Shown here one piece after another: positions 49,086 through 61,100 of a stretch of 64,000 nt of DNA. A model generated the notes under the pieces. It did no database searches. It was given only the letters and a program-made list of their open reading frames with translations, and had not been told where the DNA came from. Source of the DNA: Macquaria australasica (Eukaryota > Chordata > Actinopteri > Centrarchiformes > Percichthyidae); the NCBI GenBank assembly GCA_005408345.1, contig SEMN01000017.1, forward strand, positions 1,488,001 to 1,552,000. The letters are read 5' to 3'. Each line of letters begins with the position of its first letter. Position 1 is the stretch's first letter. The position numbers and the translations under genes are program-made.

Positions 49086-52000
49086 CCGGTTGTCACGTTT
49101 CAGATGTCATTTGTTAGCATTTCACTGAAAGAGATATTTCCCTGATAAATTTCCCACCTGGTTTCATTTCAGTAACTGTTTGAGGAACAAAGAGGTACAA
49201 ATTTACAATATTTACCACAAAAAAAAACGTGTAGAAGAATATTTCTTTTTGAATCCCCCCCCATCTTCTCTACCACATTAATCATCTCTGGACCCCTCAG
49301 ATTTATCTTGTGGCCCTTTGGAGGGGGATCAACTACAAAACTTTATGTAAAGTAGTTAATATTAGCTCCACCTCAACCAACTACAACAGTAAAATCCCAC
49401 TTAGTATTAATAAATATATAATGTATAACATGTCCGTCTCAGGGGCCGTTCTTCTGCATTATGAGTACTTTCATTTCATACAGAGGATGGCCATGGCCAG
49501 GTTTACCTGCTATGGGGTCCCAGGGCAAAAATGTGTTGTTTGGCCTCTATACTGACTCCATACACCACTCACTTTCTGTACAGATGTATGAAACCCGACC
49601 AGTATCCCTGTTTTATGTGTGTTAAGTTACTTTGAGGTAATGGGGGTCCCCTGGAGGTCTGGGGCCCTGCATTTTTATTTAATAGAAGTCCAGTTCAAAT
49701 TCCCAAACACACTGAACTGTACGGATAATGTGTGAATTCACCAAATGGGTGTATTCCCATTTAAACTGAGGTTTGGAGCTGCGCCTCTCTTCATATGAAA
49801 ATCCCCAATCGTTGCCGTCTTTAAACCAGCGTCACTCCTGTTTTTCACACATCTGCGTGTTGTTTGAGACGGCACACACGCATATTGACATTTGTTATCA
49901 TGTCATGTCGTGTTGAAAAATAACAGGTTTGTTGACCCAAACTAAACAGACAGATCTGTTTAAAGGAAATCCTTAGAGTGAACATCCTGCTCTTGTTTTT
50001 GTAAAGGATTTTATTTGTTCTGGTCTCACTTTTGACTTGAACTCAGATCTCTGTGTGAAATCAAATATTACTAATATAAGGGCAATATTGCCACATAGGA
50101 AAAATACTCTATGGGGTGGCACTTCATGATGTGTTTTCTCATTAATATGTGTCATATAACCAACTCTACCTCAGGCACTTTGTTAGGCTGAAATGAGTCA
50201 TTTTGGATGACATTAAAATGAAGTAGCCCACTAGACGACAGAGGGACAGAGGTATCGCTATAGATTACTCGGTGAATTTGATCCAGCATGTTGTTACAGT
50301 TTAAGAAAAGACGTTCTTTTGATTTGATCACGTTTTATAGCACAGTAGTCACACTCCAAAGGGAGAAGTCGTGCTCTAGCTTGTCTCAACATCTGAACTT
50401 GCTGGTAGATCTGATGAGAAAACTGACTCGTACTGTTGTTCTGGTGTCCTCATTCAAAACTCCCCTCTACTCAATCTCAACACAGCTCTGACTGGGTGAG
50501 AAAAATCTTTGCAGCACTTCATATTTTCCTGAGCGCAGAAGAAATTTGTTGTACTGTAGCGTCACTAACATTTTATATCAAGTTCCCGCCACATCTGATA
50601 TGATATTGACCATCCAAATAATTCAATTAGTCTACAGCTTCGACTGCTTACTTCTACTGATTTGCTGTCTGACTCAGATTTTGAAAGAAAAGCTGAATGT
50701 GCACACAAAGACAGTAAACATTATGTAACGATGGACAAATGAAAAGATTAGCTTTACTACAATCTTTACTGCAACACTTAAATAAATTACATGTAGCACT
50801 GCATGATGTTGCATAGCACCAGCGTTTGTAGTTACAGTCAAATGCAGATAACACTGAATCCAGTTCTTTGGCAACTAAATGCATGCGCAGACCTTAAAAA
50901 GGCCCAGTAAACTTCTCAACAGTATCCTGAACTCCAATAAATACTGTTATTAAATCTTTCTGTTTCCAGTTCCAACTCTTAAGCTCAAGCTCCAGTTTCA
51001 GGTTCAAGAGAGGGATCATCTTTCATATTGCACCTCTTAGAGTCTTTTTCCTGGAACGGTAAATCTACACTTTCCAGGAGTTTGCAGTGGATCGTTTGAT
51101 CTCGCAGTCTGTATCAGACATGTGAAGTCCTGTTCCCAGCATCCTCCTCCTCCCTGAACTGTCTCATCTGGAGGTGGGACAGCTGTCAGCTGATCAGTAT
51201 GATGTCATCATTTTCAGGAACTCTGCAAACATGATCCAGAAAGGAGCAAGAGTCATCCAATATCTCATCAGCACCATATAAAAGATAAAACATACATGCT
51301 TTCTGCTTTAGGTCATTAATAAGGGGCGGTTAATTGATGCATCAGCAAATATCTCTACAATATATCAACACGGTCTTTGTCATAAGTTACACATCTGTGA
51401 CATTGATCTATATTCTAAAACAGTTTAGTTCCTTAAAACTTCCCTGTTTTAACACTAAAACTCAAAAATTCTGTTTCACAAGAGCAATTTGCAAACATTG
51501 CTTACACGCAGATCAAAATTTGATTTACAGGTATAACAGACTTTTCATCAGATTTGTATTCAAATATTGCTAAATACTGACGTACGTGACATAATTTTTC
51601 CAACTAAGCCTGGTTCAGTGTGAACCTGCTTCCCCAGACTGTGTCTGAGTCATTTGTTATGAAATGTTACATCCAATATGTCTCAAAGGTCACAGGAATT
51701 TCAATTCAGCAGCTGCTTGTTCAGACCGGTGAGGTTTCTCTAAACTCTTGTCTCGTTATTAAACTGTTGTTTTTGAGATAATCCGCTACACAGATCATCG
51801 GAGTAGATTCCTTGAATTCAAACCAGCACAAGCATAGCTCTTTATTCTCTGTTCTTCCACCTGCATGCAGGTTTGGAACAGATACAAAGAGAGATAAAGA
51901 GATAGAGGTCTGGATTTCTGGTGACTGTGCGTACCAGTTCTGAGAATAAATCCCCCAAACAAGCACTTTGAAAATGATAACCTTGAATGCTTTCTTGCGT

Positions 52001-52480
52001 TTGGCTGTTTGCTCTCAAGAGAAACAGCTAATTATGTTCCTGTTACATCAAATCTGTAAACGATTAGACATTTTTCCTTCATCTTTATGATCTGCCAGAA
52101 GCAGCACATTCTACTGCTGGGTTGAGTTTGCGGACCGAGACTCAGACTCTCTGTTCCACAAACTGCTGCAGCCGTTTGAGGATGTAAATGCATTTCACAG
52201 AGAGCAATGAAGTTGTGTCCAATCACTCTCTTGGAAAGCAAAACCACCTCTTCTTTAGGTTTGACTGCATTTGTACATTGCTTCTATGCACAGCTTAGCA
52301 CTCCCTTTGTCAAACATAATATCCACTCTTTGGCTAAGCTGCTTTATTATACTTATACATTCAAGTCTCAAGACATTTATCAGGTAAATATTTGTGTCAT
52401 TATGGAGATCTGAAAAGCTATTTCAGTGACAGTTACAACCTTTTCCATACTTGTCCATTCAACGTTCAATTTCTTTCACA

Positions 52481-52874
52481 TGTGACGGCCCAGGGCCTTT
52501 GCCAGGGCCAGGGTGTGTTGTGGTGTTGTGTTTTGTCTTTCAGTGTTGGTCCTGGTTGGAGGGAGCTGAGGCTGTCAAGGAATTGGAGGCAGCTGGCCAC
52601 TGTCTTCCGGATGTATAAAACTGCCCCTTCCTATTTGCAGAATCTTTTGGTTTTTCCCCCTTGCACCATGTTGTTTTTGGTTCTGTTGGCATTAAGCTAT
52701 TAAGCTTAAGGTTCCCCGGGGGTATGTTTTTCTGTCAGTCCGGTTTTGGTTTGTTAGACCTGTTACTTTGGTTATATTGGTTAAGTTAGGTGTATCTTTG
52801 TTAAATAAAATTCCTATCTTTTAGTACCTCCCTGCCTGTGCTTCCTAATTTGTTCTGGTCTTTGAGCCATAACA
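52481..52874 (+). mobile_element. Solo LTR of a retrotransposon
   Basis: A 394-base unit starts TGTGACGG and ends CCATAACA, the TG...CA form with imperfect inverted ends. It is flanked on both sides by the direct repeat CACA (52477-52480 and 52875-52878), as an integration would leave. Inside are a TATA box (TATAAAA, 52614-52620) and a later AATAAA (52804-52809), in the order expected of LTR promoter and polyadenylation signals. No internal retroelement genes adjoin it, so it is a recombination-derived solo LTR. The superfamily is not determined. Confidence 0.75.
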
Positions 52875-55179
52875 CACAATACTTGATATACGGGTTCCAA
52901 ATAACAAGTTTTAAATCCAAATGAAGCATGACTTTGGCTCCTCAACTTGCTTTCCAAACAAGATAACTTAATGCAGAAGAGGACGATAACAGCAGGAAGA
53001 TGCTAATTGTATGCAGATGAAATTTCATCCAGTAAGACATTAACATGTTTGCTGAGAACGCTGATTTACTTTTTGTGAGCACAGCAAGACAAAGATGCTC
53101 ACAAAAATAAAATCTGGTCAGGTCAGAGGCTGCAAATGACTGCAATTACAGATTCTGTGTAACTTGAAAAGAGCACTCCTAATGACAGAAAGTTTTACGC
53201 TCATCTCCACAGAGAAGATGCCTATTCAATTGTCAGTCTTGTATTATGTTGCACTATTGCACATTATTACATAATGGCCCTGTAACTGAGACTAAACTTC
53301 CTTAAACACTCAGACATCCAGAGCAGGAAAACCAGATGGCTCGGTGATAGAAAACGGTTGAGGAGCACGCAGGAAAGACCGCAGAGTGTTAATGCCTGGT
53401 AAAACAATAATGAAGGAAGAGCCCTGAAAGGAAAAACTGATATTTACATACTGTAAGAAAAAAGCTAAGAAAACGTTTCCATCTTTAAATGTATTCAGTT
53501 CTTTTGCAGTAAATAATAGTCAGATGGCAAACACTGCACAATTCTATACAAATGACCACAGTAGTTGCTTTTCTGGGATAAACAACATCTTTCTGCACTC
53601 AGTCTTAAAATGGACTCGTGCTTTTTAAGTGGAGGGATAGTGATGGCTACAGAAACCAAGCCTGGTTTACAGAGAAGGCTTTTCCTGAATATACGCTTAA
53701 TTGACAGAGAAACTGAAAAAGTTTAGGAAGCTTTAAGAATGCAGAACCAAAAGCCAAAGTCAGACACCGCAGCCTGGTGAAGTGCTGCTTTTGTTTGAGC
53801 TTTGCGCCTTTTCTGTTTGGTAGAAACAGACAGCCAAAGAGGAAGCGGTGACTTTTCAACGAGCACCAAGTTGTGCACAAAGTCTACACTAGCTTCAAAA
53901 TGGACGTGGTGAAATAAATGAGATGTGCAACTCATTATTCGAAGATATTAGGAAATAATGGGTCAGAAATTTCATCAGATTACAAAAGGAGATTAAGAAA
54001 GTGATGAAGAAAAAGAGGAGTATACCATGTAAGGCCTTCTGCAAAACAAAACCACACATGCGCACACCAGAGAGCCATTGAAATATAGTGCACACCACAT
54101 TAAAAAAGGAAAGTGGAGTTAAACTTTCACCCATCACGCTTGAATCAAACAGCTCTTCCCAACCAAGCACTGGCTCAAGTGGGTGAGTCGAGACTGAGTG
54201 TTGACTATAGCCTGTATTTTTTTTTTTTTGGGGTTCTTCCCAGTGTACAGTCTCAGTTTCTCTGTAATCAGCCCATTACTGGGTGTGTCTGCATAGCTCC
54301 CACCACTAATTTCATTGCTCTCAGACCACGTAAGCGCGAGCCAAACCACAGCGTGGAGGAAACTCCGCTCCAGCCTGCTGCCTGCTGATGATAGAGATTG
54401 GCTCACAGAAAAAGAATGAGCAGAAAACAGGGTCATATAGAGAAATACGACGTCTCGCTGTAGCAACAAGGTGTAAGCAAAACAAACTGAGTTTTCTACT
54501 CAGATATGTTACTGTATCTGTAATGTTTCTTCATTTGTTTTGGGTAATTTACTTAAATAGGGACCAACAGACTGATAAGGGACACAATGATGTAATATTG
54601 TGTCATGTTTTCTTATAACAAAGCTCAGTTTTGTGCCTCTATATTGATGACTGATCTCTAATACAAAAAGAAACCAAACTACTTAAAACCTGCCTGAAAC
54701 GCCTGGTACATCTTTGTTGAGCTGCAACGATTAGTCGATTAAACGATTACCCCTCGGATGAAGTATATCAGAGCAATTTCTAGACTAGACTGATTTTATC
54801 AATCAAAGACGATAACTTGACTAAACCTTCTGTGAAAGTCAAGAACTTAAATGACTGCCAACACATTTAGATGATGGAATAATGGGGATACCTTAGGCTA
54901 TTTCCACGGCTGTAGAACTGATCAAACAAAGTAAAATAGTCTGCAAACAACCCTCTTACTCTTGTGTGACAAGACAAAAAGCTTAAAAGGTAAGACATTA
55001 CTGAGAAGACTGTCAGTTTTAATCCTAAATCAGTGTGTTACTTGCCAACACACTGCCCTTGAGCAAGGTATTTAAACCATAGTATCGCTCATGTTTCAGT
55101 GATGAGAAGTCAAGTTTGCACAGTGCAGCTTCCAGGTATGACTGTGTGTGCAGGGAGTGTGAATAAAGGTTAAATATTA

Positions 55180-58100
55180 TTAAAGAATCATAACGTGACT
55201 GTAAACATGGTCATACCGTTGGCAGCAGCTAAACACAGAGTGTCTGACGTGAACGTCTGTCTGACTGCTCTCCTCTGCGATAAGAACATCTTTCTGCTCT
55301 CTGAGGAACTTCTGCAGGTCCGTCAACGGGAATCCTTCCTTTTGGTAGTTCTGTTGGTACAAAATCACAAAGAAATGCAACAATGAATCTAGACTTCTTC
55401 TCCTCAGAGTACTTTCGTACCTACGCATTTGTCACATGGGAGGGTTCAGACATTTGCCTCAAAATGAAGTCAAGGTGACTTTAGAAAGTCAGGCGATGTA
55501 GTATAAAGTGTGAAGTCCATGTAGTGAGGAGGTCAGGGTGGATGAGTGGGTAAAACACTGGACTTTTACCCAGCAGACTGCTGTTCAAGTCCTGCGTGAA
55601 ACTTAACTTAATATGAACCCAAATCATGATCTTTTCGCAAACCTAACCAAGTAGTTTTGGTGGCTAAACTAACCTAACCAAACTGCAACCATTTCACAAC
55701 GTTAACCACAGTTTGGGTAGGTTTAAGCACCAAAACTACTTGGTTAGGTTTAGGAAAAGATACTGGTTTGAGTCGACGTTGAACTACAGTACGTACTTTT
55801 GGTGCCTGAACCTAACTGAACTGCGACCATTTCACAATGTTAACCAAATGTCGAGGCAAACTTCTCCCACGTGCATCCAAACATCAGTCTAAAACCCAAA
55901 GATATTCAGTTTACTATCATATATGACAAAGACCAGCAGCGACTCCTCACATCTGCGTTGCTGTAACCAGAGAGTGTGATGGTGTCGTGACTGAAGTGAT
56001 TATCAAAATAGCTGATTAATTTTCTGTCAATCAACTAATCAATAAATCTACTAATCTGCTCTAATTTGCATTCCTGTAAAGTAGCAATATATGTTTTTTT
56101 CACCGATATGTTCATAATAGCGCATCCCGGAGATGACATCTCAAACAGTGAGTGGAGTACTGTGATGGATTTTCTGTTACTCCCTTTCATGGTGTATGAC
56201 GATCTAGAGTTGAGTTTATAAAGTGCCACAGCTTTTACCTCGCTAAAACCAAACCAAAGCAGGAGTACCTTGATGGTCTCGTAGGCATCGGTGATGAGGG
56301 CGATGAAGAGCGAGAGCACCATGTAGATGAACAGGGAGATGAAGGAGTAGAGGTAGGCCCGGCTGAAGAGCCACACCAAAGTGTTTTTGTCCTTCAGCTG
56401 GGCGAAGGTCAGGAACATGTCGTCACCGTTCAACAGGGAGAACAGGCACTCTGCTACACGACTCAGGCCTTCAAACTAGAGAGATAGAAGAGCGGACATT
56501 AGATTGGATTTTATGAAGGAGGAAAACTTGTGAATTATTGAATATTTTTTACATTTTCAGGCGCTTAAAAAGGTTTTTAAATAAAAGAAACTGAGAGGGG
56601 GAAAAAAACAACTCTATGGTTGAATTGTCCAAGGCTCAGTGACATTTACAACCTGTGATGAGAGGTCGCAGGTAGATGTAGCTTCATTTTAAGGGGTCAC
56701 AAGTAGGTCTGCAACAATTAGTTTCATAATAATTATTTTTCCATCAATCATTTGACCTGTAAAATCTTGGAAAATAACAAAGAGAAAATCAATAAGCATC
56801 TTTAGACTGTACATTTAACATAATTTCTGTTTTTTTTTTAACAGCACTTGCACTAAAAATAAAAATGTTGGTTCTTACAGAGACCGGGTTACAAAGAAGG
56901 AGAAGAAGGTGCAGAAGACCGACAGAAGCGAGATGGTTGATAAAGACAGAAAGGCAAACAAAGAGACAGATGGCTAAAAGGGAGAGACACGAACAAGCCA
57001 AGTTTTCCCAGAATGTGATAGGATCTAAAAACAACATCCCACTGCGACCGTATGGATGCAGGGCACAGCACTTGAAGACGTGTGGGATGGCAAGTCCTAG
57101 AACATCCTCTGTTTATTCCTACAGTAAATACACAGGAGGAGCCTGGAAGGGCTGACAGCACACTACGGGGGACTCCCCCAGCCGCTGCAATGTAAATATT
57201 GTGACCAAGTATCAGTTGACTACAGCGTTTGACACAGAGGGAACTGAAACCTGTTTTACTTCAGCTGCAGGGATAGCAGCACTGCAGGTCAAGTCACTTT
57301 GGAAAATTAAACTGCAATTAATATGATACTAATGCTATGAATAATATAAACTTTTCTCAGCATAAGTGGATTTAACAACTAATCGTGTCGCACCATTTAC
57401 GATACAACTGGTGCTATTTACAAAAGAAAAGCTGTAAAAAATTATTGGATATGATTCTCCCCACAAGTGTCAGTCGAGCTATAGTCCGTGAATGATGAAC
57501 ACCCTCAAGTAAACTCACCTGACAAACACACTTCAAAAATCAGTCCACACAAAACTTATTTACAGTTACTCCTCTTCTGTTTAAGATTATCAACAAATTT
57601 CCATTTGGTCAGTGAGATTTCACTCAGCCTGCGGCGGCTGATCTCAGTCTATCTCACATCTGTATCTCCTACAGTATGAGCACTGCCTTGTTTAGACGCC
57701 TACTGCATGCTCGGACTTCCGTAAATAATTTATCTTAACGGGCGAGGACCGTTAAACACACATATTTTCCCTGATGGCAGTTAAAATCTCTGTTGAATTT
57801 GTGTTTTCAGAGCATAAAAAAACATTTTGCTGTTACTTTCTGTTTCTTACTTTCTTATTGCTTAAAATCACGTTATCTATTGTAGTCTGTGTAGTTTTTG
57901 CTATGGTGTGTGAAACTTGCTCCATTTTGGGGGGTTAAAAAATCTGATTGTTTCATGGTGACCTAAGGGGTTTAAGAAGCTGATCATGTAATCATAACGT
58001 CCTGCAGGGGGACCCTTGTTGCATGTCACCCCCCATTTCTATCCCCTTATTTCCTGTCATCTCTTCACTGTCCTCTGTCTAATAAAAAGGGAAATAAATC

Positions 58101-61100
58101 CCCCAAAAAGGTGGTTGTTTCAAACAGAGACAAGGCTGTGAGTGTATATCTGTGTGTGTGGAAAGAACTTGTGTCCCAGACACTTTCAAAATTTGGTCCT
58201 AAGGACAGAAAGCTGCGCTGGAGGTTTCATGGCCAAAACCTATACTGACACCCAGTGGTTGAATATTCAGTCTTCAATAAATAAATAAATAAAATAAATA
58301 AATAAATAAATAAATGGCCAATGACCTTAAATTGCTTCTGGACATGGAAGCCAAAGGCCATTTTTGCAGTTTCCGCAATTTGCAGGACATAATGTTGAAA
58401 CAGCAATTCAAAAGCTACACAACCGTGGGAGAAAGTGTGATAAGTTGCAGTGAAAGCATTTTGATAAAACATAAGGGTTCAGAGCATTAACCACCTGTAT
58501 TAGTTCATTTAAAAAGGGTAACTATGGTACAGAACACCTGTATTCATTAACTGTGATGCACATTTATTTACATTTTTATAATTTAGAAAATACTTTGTAC
58601 ACAGTAATCATGAATTCAATATTTCCCGGTATGGTGTGGGTCGGAGTGATCAGGTACCTGGGATACCACCTGGGATCCCCGTGCTTAATCTATGCAGACT
58701 GACTCGAGTGAGTATTCATGGTAATCGCACTGATTTTGTAGCTTGTGTTCAATCACAGAATGCTGTTTCAGCCAATTTAAAGATGTGCGCACATACATAT
58801 TTGGGCGTTCCTTAATGCAACCTCATTCCTGTGGCCTCAGCAGTTCTGCAGGATTGAACAGGAGCTGAGTCACTGAAAAGAGGCTTAATAGTTCCTCTAA
58901 CTTCCCACACATCTGACAATAACAGCTAGTGCAGGGATTCAGACCAGCAACTGCCCCATCATAAACTCACTTCTCCAATCTCTGACCCTCAGGCCTCCAC
59001 ATCCTCTGCTCTCCCTCAAACCAGTTAAGAGAGTTACCTTCTCATGGTATGGCCCCAGCACGATCCACCCGCAGAAGGTGTAGCCGAGGTAGATCATGCC
59101 GGCGCAGCAGCAGAAACGCAGGACCTTGGGGAAGGCTGCTTTCATGGTTAAAATTAACACCTAGACACACAGGAAGTATGGAGACATGAAGGAATTGTTA
59201 AGTCACAAACAAATCATGAAAGAACAGTTGAAGATGTTTGATTCTAAAACCTGTAATCAGAATTTGTGCATCTTAAAAGTTCAAATAAAATGTAAAAAGT
59301 TATAAATTGATTCTAATATACTGCGTTAACTGTAGAGCATCCACTGTAATTCATCTATACAACGGCTCAGACTCTTCTCACCTCACAGTTGGTTGTTTAT
59401 GTTGCTCAGATTTAATAGATTTAAATCTAATTTACAACAACGCACCTTACAGGACACTCTGAAACTAGCTTGATCGTCAGTGTTGAGTGCAAGGAAAGGA
59501 AGCCGTGTACAATGAGAGAAAAAAGGTTCACATACTCACGTTGTATTTCTGGAAGTAGCCCAGGTACCTGATCACGCCGACCCACACCATTAATGTAGAT
59601 GTTCCCAGGAAGATACTGCACACATCGTAACTTGTCAGACTCTACGGGATAGGGAAAAAAAATTATAAATTACTAGGAAATCAGGCCTCAATGAAGCGCT
59701 GTAGGATTAGCAAATATTTAGCCTAGTGTTAGTGAATGTGGCACACCTGAGCCTCTGGTAAGGAAGCAGAAAGTTAAACACAGAGTCAGGAAAAGTTACA
59801 TTTTACACTGTAAGCATGCTTTTCTTGAAACAGGTGGTAAACTGTGACATGATCAGCCTGGATTATTTTATTAGGGCTTAAAGTACGATGTGGAACTGAA
59901 TCCTATCAATTGTTAACTAGTGTGTGACATAATGTGACATTTTGCTTTTGTGTTCTAGGGTTATAACACCAATACCTCATTGAGGACATTAAAAGTTTTG
60001 TAAGTCTAAATCTAAAATTTCCATCTATTGCAGAGAAATTGGGTAAATTTGCTTTGTTAAATAAAATTCTCCTGTTTCCCCTCTGCCACCAGATTTCAGA
60101 AGGAAACTGGTCGAAAAGCCCTGTTCCTTGCATCCTTATATACACTACCACCCAAATCAGATACTTTAATAAATATTTTCAATTTTTTATTGTTTCTTCT
60201 CCTGTTTGAGTTGACCTGACAAATTAAAGACTTTTCTATCATTTGAAGAGTTAAAATAGTACAGATACTCCAAAATCTAAATTTGACCCCATTATAGGCT
60301 GCAGACATTTAGACTTGTCAAGGCAGGAAAGGGAACAGGTGGGATTAATACCGTTAATGATGGCTGCATTCTATTTAGATGAGCCAGCAGTTCCAGGGCT
60401 CTGGTATTGTGCATGCTCATTCCCTGACGTGGCTTACTGGGACACTTGGAGCCACTGTTAATGTTATCATTTACACCTGTGCTAAAAAACAAACAAAAAA
60501 AGGGTCTATTCACGACGCGCCATTTCCAAAATCACCTTCAACAGGCAACTAAAAGCTCACAACACATTTATTTCTACTTCTGTGAAGCTTGTTGTCAACA
60601 CTCAGCATGGTGGCTATAAAAAGGACAGACAGTCAGGTTAAAATAAACTGGTCTAAACAGTGAGTCTTTTCACTCCAAAGTCCACCAGACACGGAGACAT
60701 TCCCAGAATTTTATTTCTCTTCCTGCTTAATAAATAACAGGATGTAAACTCAAAGGTGATGCCATGCAGTTAGATCCACATGACCATGATACTGACTGCT
60801 TAAAACTTGTTTTCTTTTTTGGCTAATCTGATGATAACACTAGCTATGTCCTTCATGCAACTTTATTTTTACAAATACTTTTTTTACATAAAGGATTTTT
60901 GCCTCTCCTTTTACATTTATTTGACATATGCCCTGTAGTAATCCAAGTCAGTGTACAGTTAGTAAGTACATGATTTATTTTACCTTTGCTTGTATTTCCA
61001 TCTTCAGTATGGATCCAATTATGGCCAAGAGGTCGCTGACAATGACCAGCACATACCAGCCATTCAGAAACTCCCCCTGGTCATCCTCGCACACTTTACG

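Larger units (their letters stand above)
48730..55179. other. Spacer between lpar3 and mcoln2
   Basis: I saw no coding exons. It contains a truncated hAT-like MITE (48965-49085), a solo LTR (52481-52874) and a short repeat near 54715. The last part is the mcoln2 3' flank. Confidence 0.5.

Noticed and set aside
52392..52703. 103-residue open frame
   Set aside because: It runs into the solo LTR and has no similarity to a known protein.
55530..55600. A functional tRNA gene
   Set aside because: A- and B-box-like motifs are present, but I could not fold a clean cloverleaf with acceptor stem.
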